Positions 59,050-64,000 of a stretch of DNA of 64,000 nt are shown here, in pieces. Each line of letters starts with the position of its first letter. The first letter of the stretch is position 1. The position numbers and the translations under genes are program-made. The notes below the pieces were generated by a model. That model made no database searches and had not been told where the DNA came from. It saw nothing but the letters and a program-made list of their open reading frames with translations. Location: the NCBI GenBank assembly GCA_035578155.1, contig JAPWDM010000001.1:4964172-5028171 (forward strand). Reading direction: 5' to 3'. This stretch comes from Brachynemurus nebulosus (taxonomy: Eukaryota > Arthropoda > Insecta > Neuroptera > Myrmeleontidae).

Positions 59050-59460
59050 ATTGGTAATTTAGTCATGTGTATACTTGGTTACTCATATTCGATATTTTTT
59101 ATACCTATTTCTACTAAAGTTCTCTGGTCTGCAAGTGTTAAAGAATGTTTAACAAGAAGTAATAATCTTTCGTTCAACAACGGTCTTTATCTTCTTACAA
59201 ATTCGTTTTTAACCAAATAAATGCGGTTTATTTCTTTTTCAACATTCAAACTATTTTTCTTACTCTTTTTGTATGTTTTATAGGTGTCAACCCCATTTCC
59301 CAAGTCGCAAAATTTATTACAAAGCACCTGAACAGTGAGCGAAAGATATTGCTTCTTTTTGAGCATTCATTAACACAGCCACACCAGAGAACTTTAACTT
59401 TCGCAGAAATAGTTATAAAATATATCGAATATAAGTAAACATATATACCTATATGCATAA
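59050..59460. mobile_element. Diverged hairpin element
   Basis: 59087-59190 mirrors 59320-59430 (AAAGTTCTCTGGTCTGC against CACACCAGAGAACTTT; AATCTTTCGTTCA against TGAGCGAAAGATATT). The two opposed short frames at 59020-59220 and 59246-59458 resemble each other only because of this. Confidence 0.65.
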
Positions 59461-59954
59461 GGTAAGGTGCATGTGTGATAAGAGTTGTGTTAGCACATTA
59501 AATTTTACCATGCTAGCACATATTTTTTATTTTGGTCGTCGATCGCGCACGCATTATAAGAGAGCATGGTAATTTTTCTGAAATGTTATCTACAAAAATT
59601 ATATGATTTTTCTCTCCGTGTACCATTTGTCTATTTTGAATATCTGACTCAATATTTGAGATTCCTTAGTTTTAGTTTTTCATATTTTTAGTTTTATTTA
59701 TTGTTTTATTTTTTTTTTTGTGTGTGCTCAGTGTGGGGGAAAATTTTAAAAAGATATGATTTGTTCCTGGAGCCCACCATTTCTTTCCACACCCCTGTTG
59801 TATCTTGTGGGAGTGGAAGGGGCCCGGTAAGAATAAAATATCTAGGCCCCCAAAGTGGAATAATCCGTCCTTATCTGGTAGGATTAAGTTTTCATAAAAG
59901 ATCTTTTTTTAGTAACATATGCTATGTCATTTCTCTTTGGAAATTTTTATAAGA
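59461..59954. other. No gene seen
   Basis: AT-rich. The 83-codon frame across 59701-59952 has no domain. Confidence 0.4.
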
Positions 59955-60093
59955 CCTTTGATTGGCTTAAAGCATTTTGACGTGCTTGACTTTTCATGTG
60001 AAAACGGAAAAACTTTATCATAGCGCCTATTATTTCTAAGCTACATTACTCAAATCCATGTAAACCTTAATAAATTTTGGCTACCCAACACCC
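59955..60093. repeat. Dispersed repeat, direct partner of 54750-54895
   Basis: It has the same landmarks as 54750-54895, ending TTTTGGCTACCCAACACC, with about 10 percent difference. Confidence 0.85.
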
Positions 60094-60263
60094 CCAAACA
60101 TTTGTACGTAGATTTTAAATAGACACTTTAATTTTTCCTATTCCTTAGAACTTTCGTTCTTAACCGATAGTTTCAAATTTTAGGTAGTATTAGAATTATA
60201 TATTACATGGTATCCTGGAGCAAAAACATCATTTAGATTTCACTCTTCATAAATAAAAATGTA

Positions 60264-60582
60264 TGAGCCGATTCGTATCAGCGTAAGCCAAAGCCGCTTG
60301 CGCTCATTTTGAATCAATTTGCACTTGTTTTGAATCACATTTGGCTTGCTTTTGACATTTTTGTATATTCCTATCTCACTTTCCATGTTCTAGAGAGAAG
60401 GGTCAAGTGTTAGCGTATGCTGTATACATCGTATACAGCATACGATGTATACCGAACGCTAATACTTGACCTTTCTCTCTAGAACATGGAAAGTGAGATA
60501 GGCATCTTGTTTCAAAATGAGGCAAGTTGATTCAAAATGAGCGCAAGCGGCTTTGGCTTGCTCCGATACGAATCGGTCTTAT
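60264..60582. mobile_element. Hairpin MITE, CCGATTCGTATC ends
   Basis: GCCGATTCGTATC (60267) mirrors GATACGAATCGG (to 60578), and the arms continue through AAGCCAAAGCCGCTTGCGCTC and TATCTCACTTTCCATGTTCT. The centre is the palindrome GTATGCTGTATACATCG...CGATGTATAC with GTATACAGCATAC between. Confidence 0.8.
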
Positions 60583-61281
60583 GTCTTTAATACATACAAG
60601 GATATTCAATTTAGTTACTTTCAAAATAATTGGTACTTGATATACCCCATTTCAAATATAATTGAACATGAGTTATTGTCAGAAAATTAAATAATTCTTA
60701 TATTCGAAACAAATCAATATTCTATTCTTTTCTAAAAACAAACCGCAAATTTATTTTTACGTAAATACAATATGTAATGAGAGATAAAGCCAAGAAAACG
60801 GAAATTATTTAAATTCATAAGTGATGACGCATGGTTAAGTTTAAGTGAAATAGACCATAATTATTTTTAATTCATCAAAATTGGGTAAACGACTCACTTA
60901 TTCTTAGAAATGCTTCGCCTCCTTAAAAATCTACTGTGAGGGAAAGGAAAGAACAATCGCTAACACAATTACATTCCTAAAATCAATAATATAATAAATC
61001 ATCATAATTTCTAAATGATTTCGAAATCTTTTAAATTCCAAATTCTGATTTCGCGGCAGAAACAGTCACAAATATCAGGATATTTTAAATAAGATAATAT
61101 GTAAGTTAATATAATTTTCTTTTCTTATCACAACAAAAAAATAAATTTCCAAAAAGTAAATGAAAATTTATTTAACTTCTTTAATTGTTTAAATAGTACA
61201 TATAAATATTAAATACGTTGATTAACATTATAGATCAAGAAAATGCATAATTTTCAGAAAAAATAAATTAAAATAAAATAT
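60583..61281. other. No gene; 3' flank of the channel gene
   Basis: AT-rich. It may include 3' UTR of the minus-strand K2P gene if a later poly(A) site is used. Confidence 0.4.
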
Positions 61282-61287
61282 TTTATT
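61282..61287 (-). terminator. Poly(A) signal of the K2P gene
   Basis: AATAAA on the minus strand lies 8 nt after the TGA stop (61295-61297). Several A/T-rich alternatives follow, so the used site is uncertain. Confidence 0.45.
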
Positions 61288-61294
61288 ATAACCA

Positions 61295-64000
<2,706 letters not shown>

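Overview
The window is AT-rich nuclear DNA from an arthropod, most likely an insect. The evidence is GT-AG introns, tRNA-derived SINEs, many DNA transposons with short target duplications, long (TA)n microsatellites, and a two-pore potassium channel gene whose protein reads like insect TASK channels. The order cannot be fixed from sequence alone. There is no operon, CRISPR array or prokaryotic gene organisation.

Only one ordinary host gene is visible: the 3' half of a TASK-type K2P channel on the minus strand at 61295-64000, with three exons in the window and a large intron carrying two small hairpin elements. The other recognisable coding sequence belongs to mobile elements and is decayed. 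The largest is a 7.46 kb two-gene DNA transposon (521-7983). Gene 1 has eight exons and a SAMD3-like product, broken by one extra T. Gene 2 is a zinc-finger transposase whose two ends remain but whose catalytic middle is missing. CACAGT/ACAGTG termini and ten TGTGTTAA motifs clustered near the two ends suggest a CACTA (EnSpm-like) architecture. Other coding remnants are a PIF/Harbinger transposase piece (24600-24930), an unnamed repeat-associated protein (27860-28480) and an orphan exon-like ORF (31424-31651).

From 8.9 to 60.6 kb the window is a dense nest of repeats. They are two tRNA-derived SINE families, Harbinger (TTA), piggyBac/Kolobok-type (TTAA), Tc1/mariner and pogo-like (TA), hAT (8-bp duplication) and long-TIR elements, hairpin elements, and a Helitron/HINE-like family. 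The HINE-like family has the tip ATACCCC at one end, a hairpin ending GCTAAAA at the other, a (TA)n core, and in one copy a satellite-like array of about 15 x 120 bp. At 14.87-19.96 kb four insertions are stacked inside one another, and paralogous uninterrupted sites for two of the levels lie elsewhere in the window. At 39.7-41.3 kb a TA-element sits in one arm of a hairpin whose other arm keeps the empty site.

The best candidates for something undescribed are the two-gene transposon with its subterminal motif arrays, the HINE-like family that appears to amplify a satellite, a dimeric fold-back SINE inserted as one unit, and a degenerate hammerhead-ribozyme-like motif beside a 99-bp perfect palindrome.
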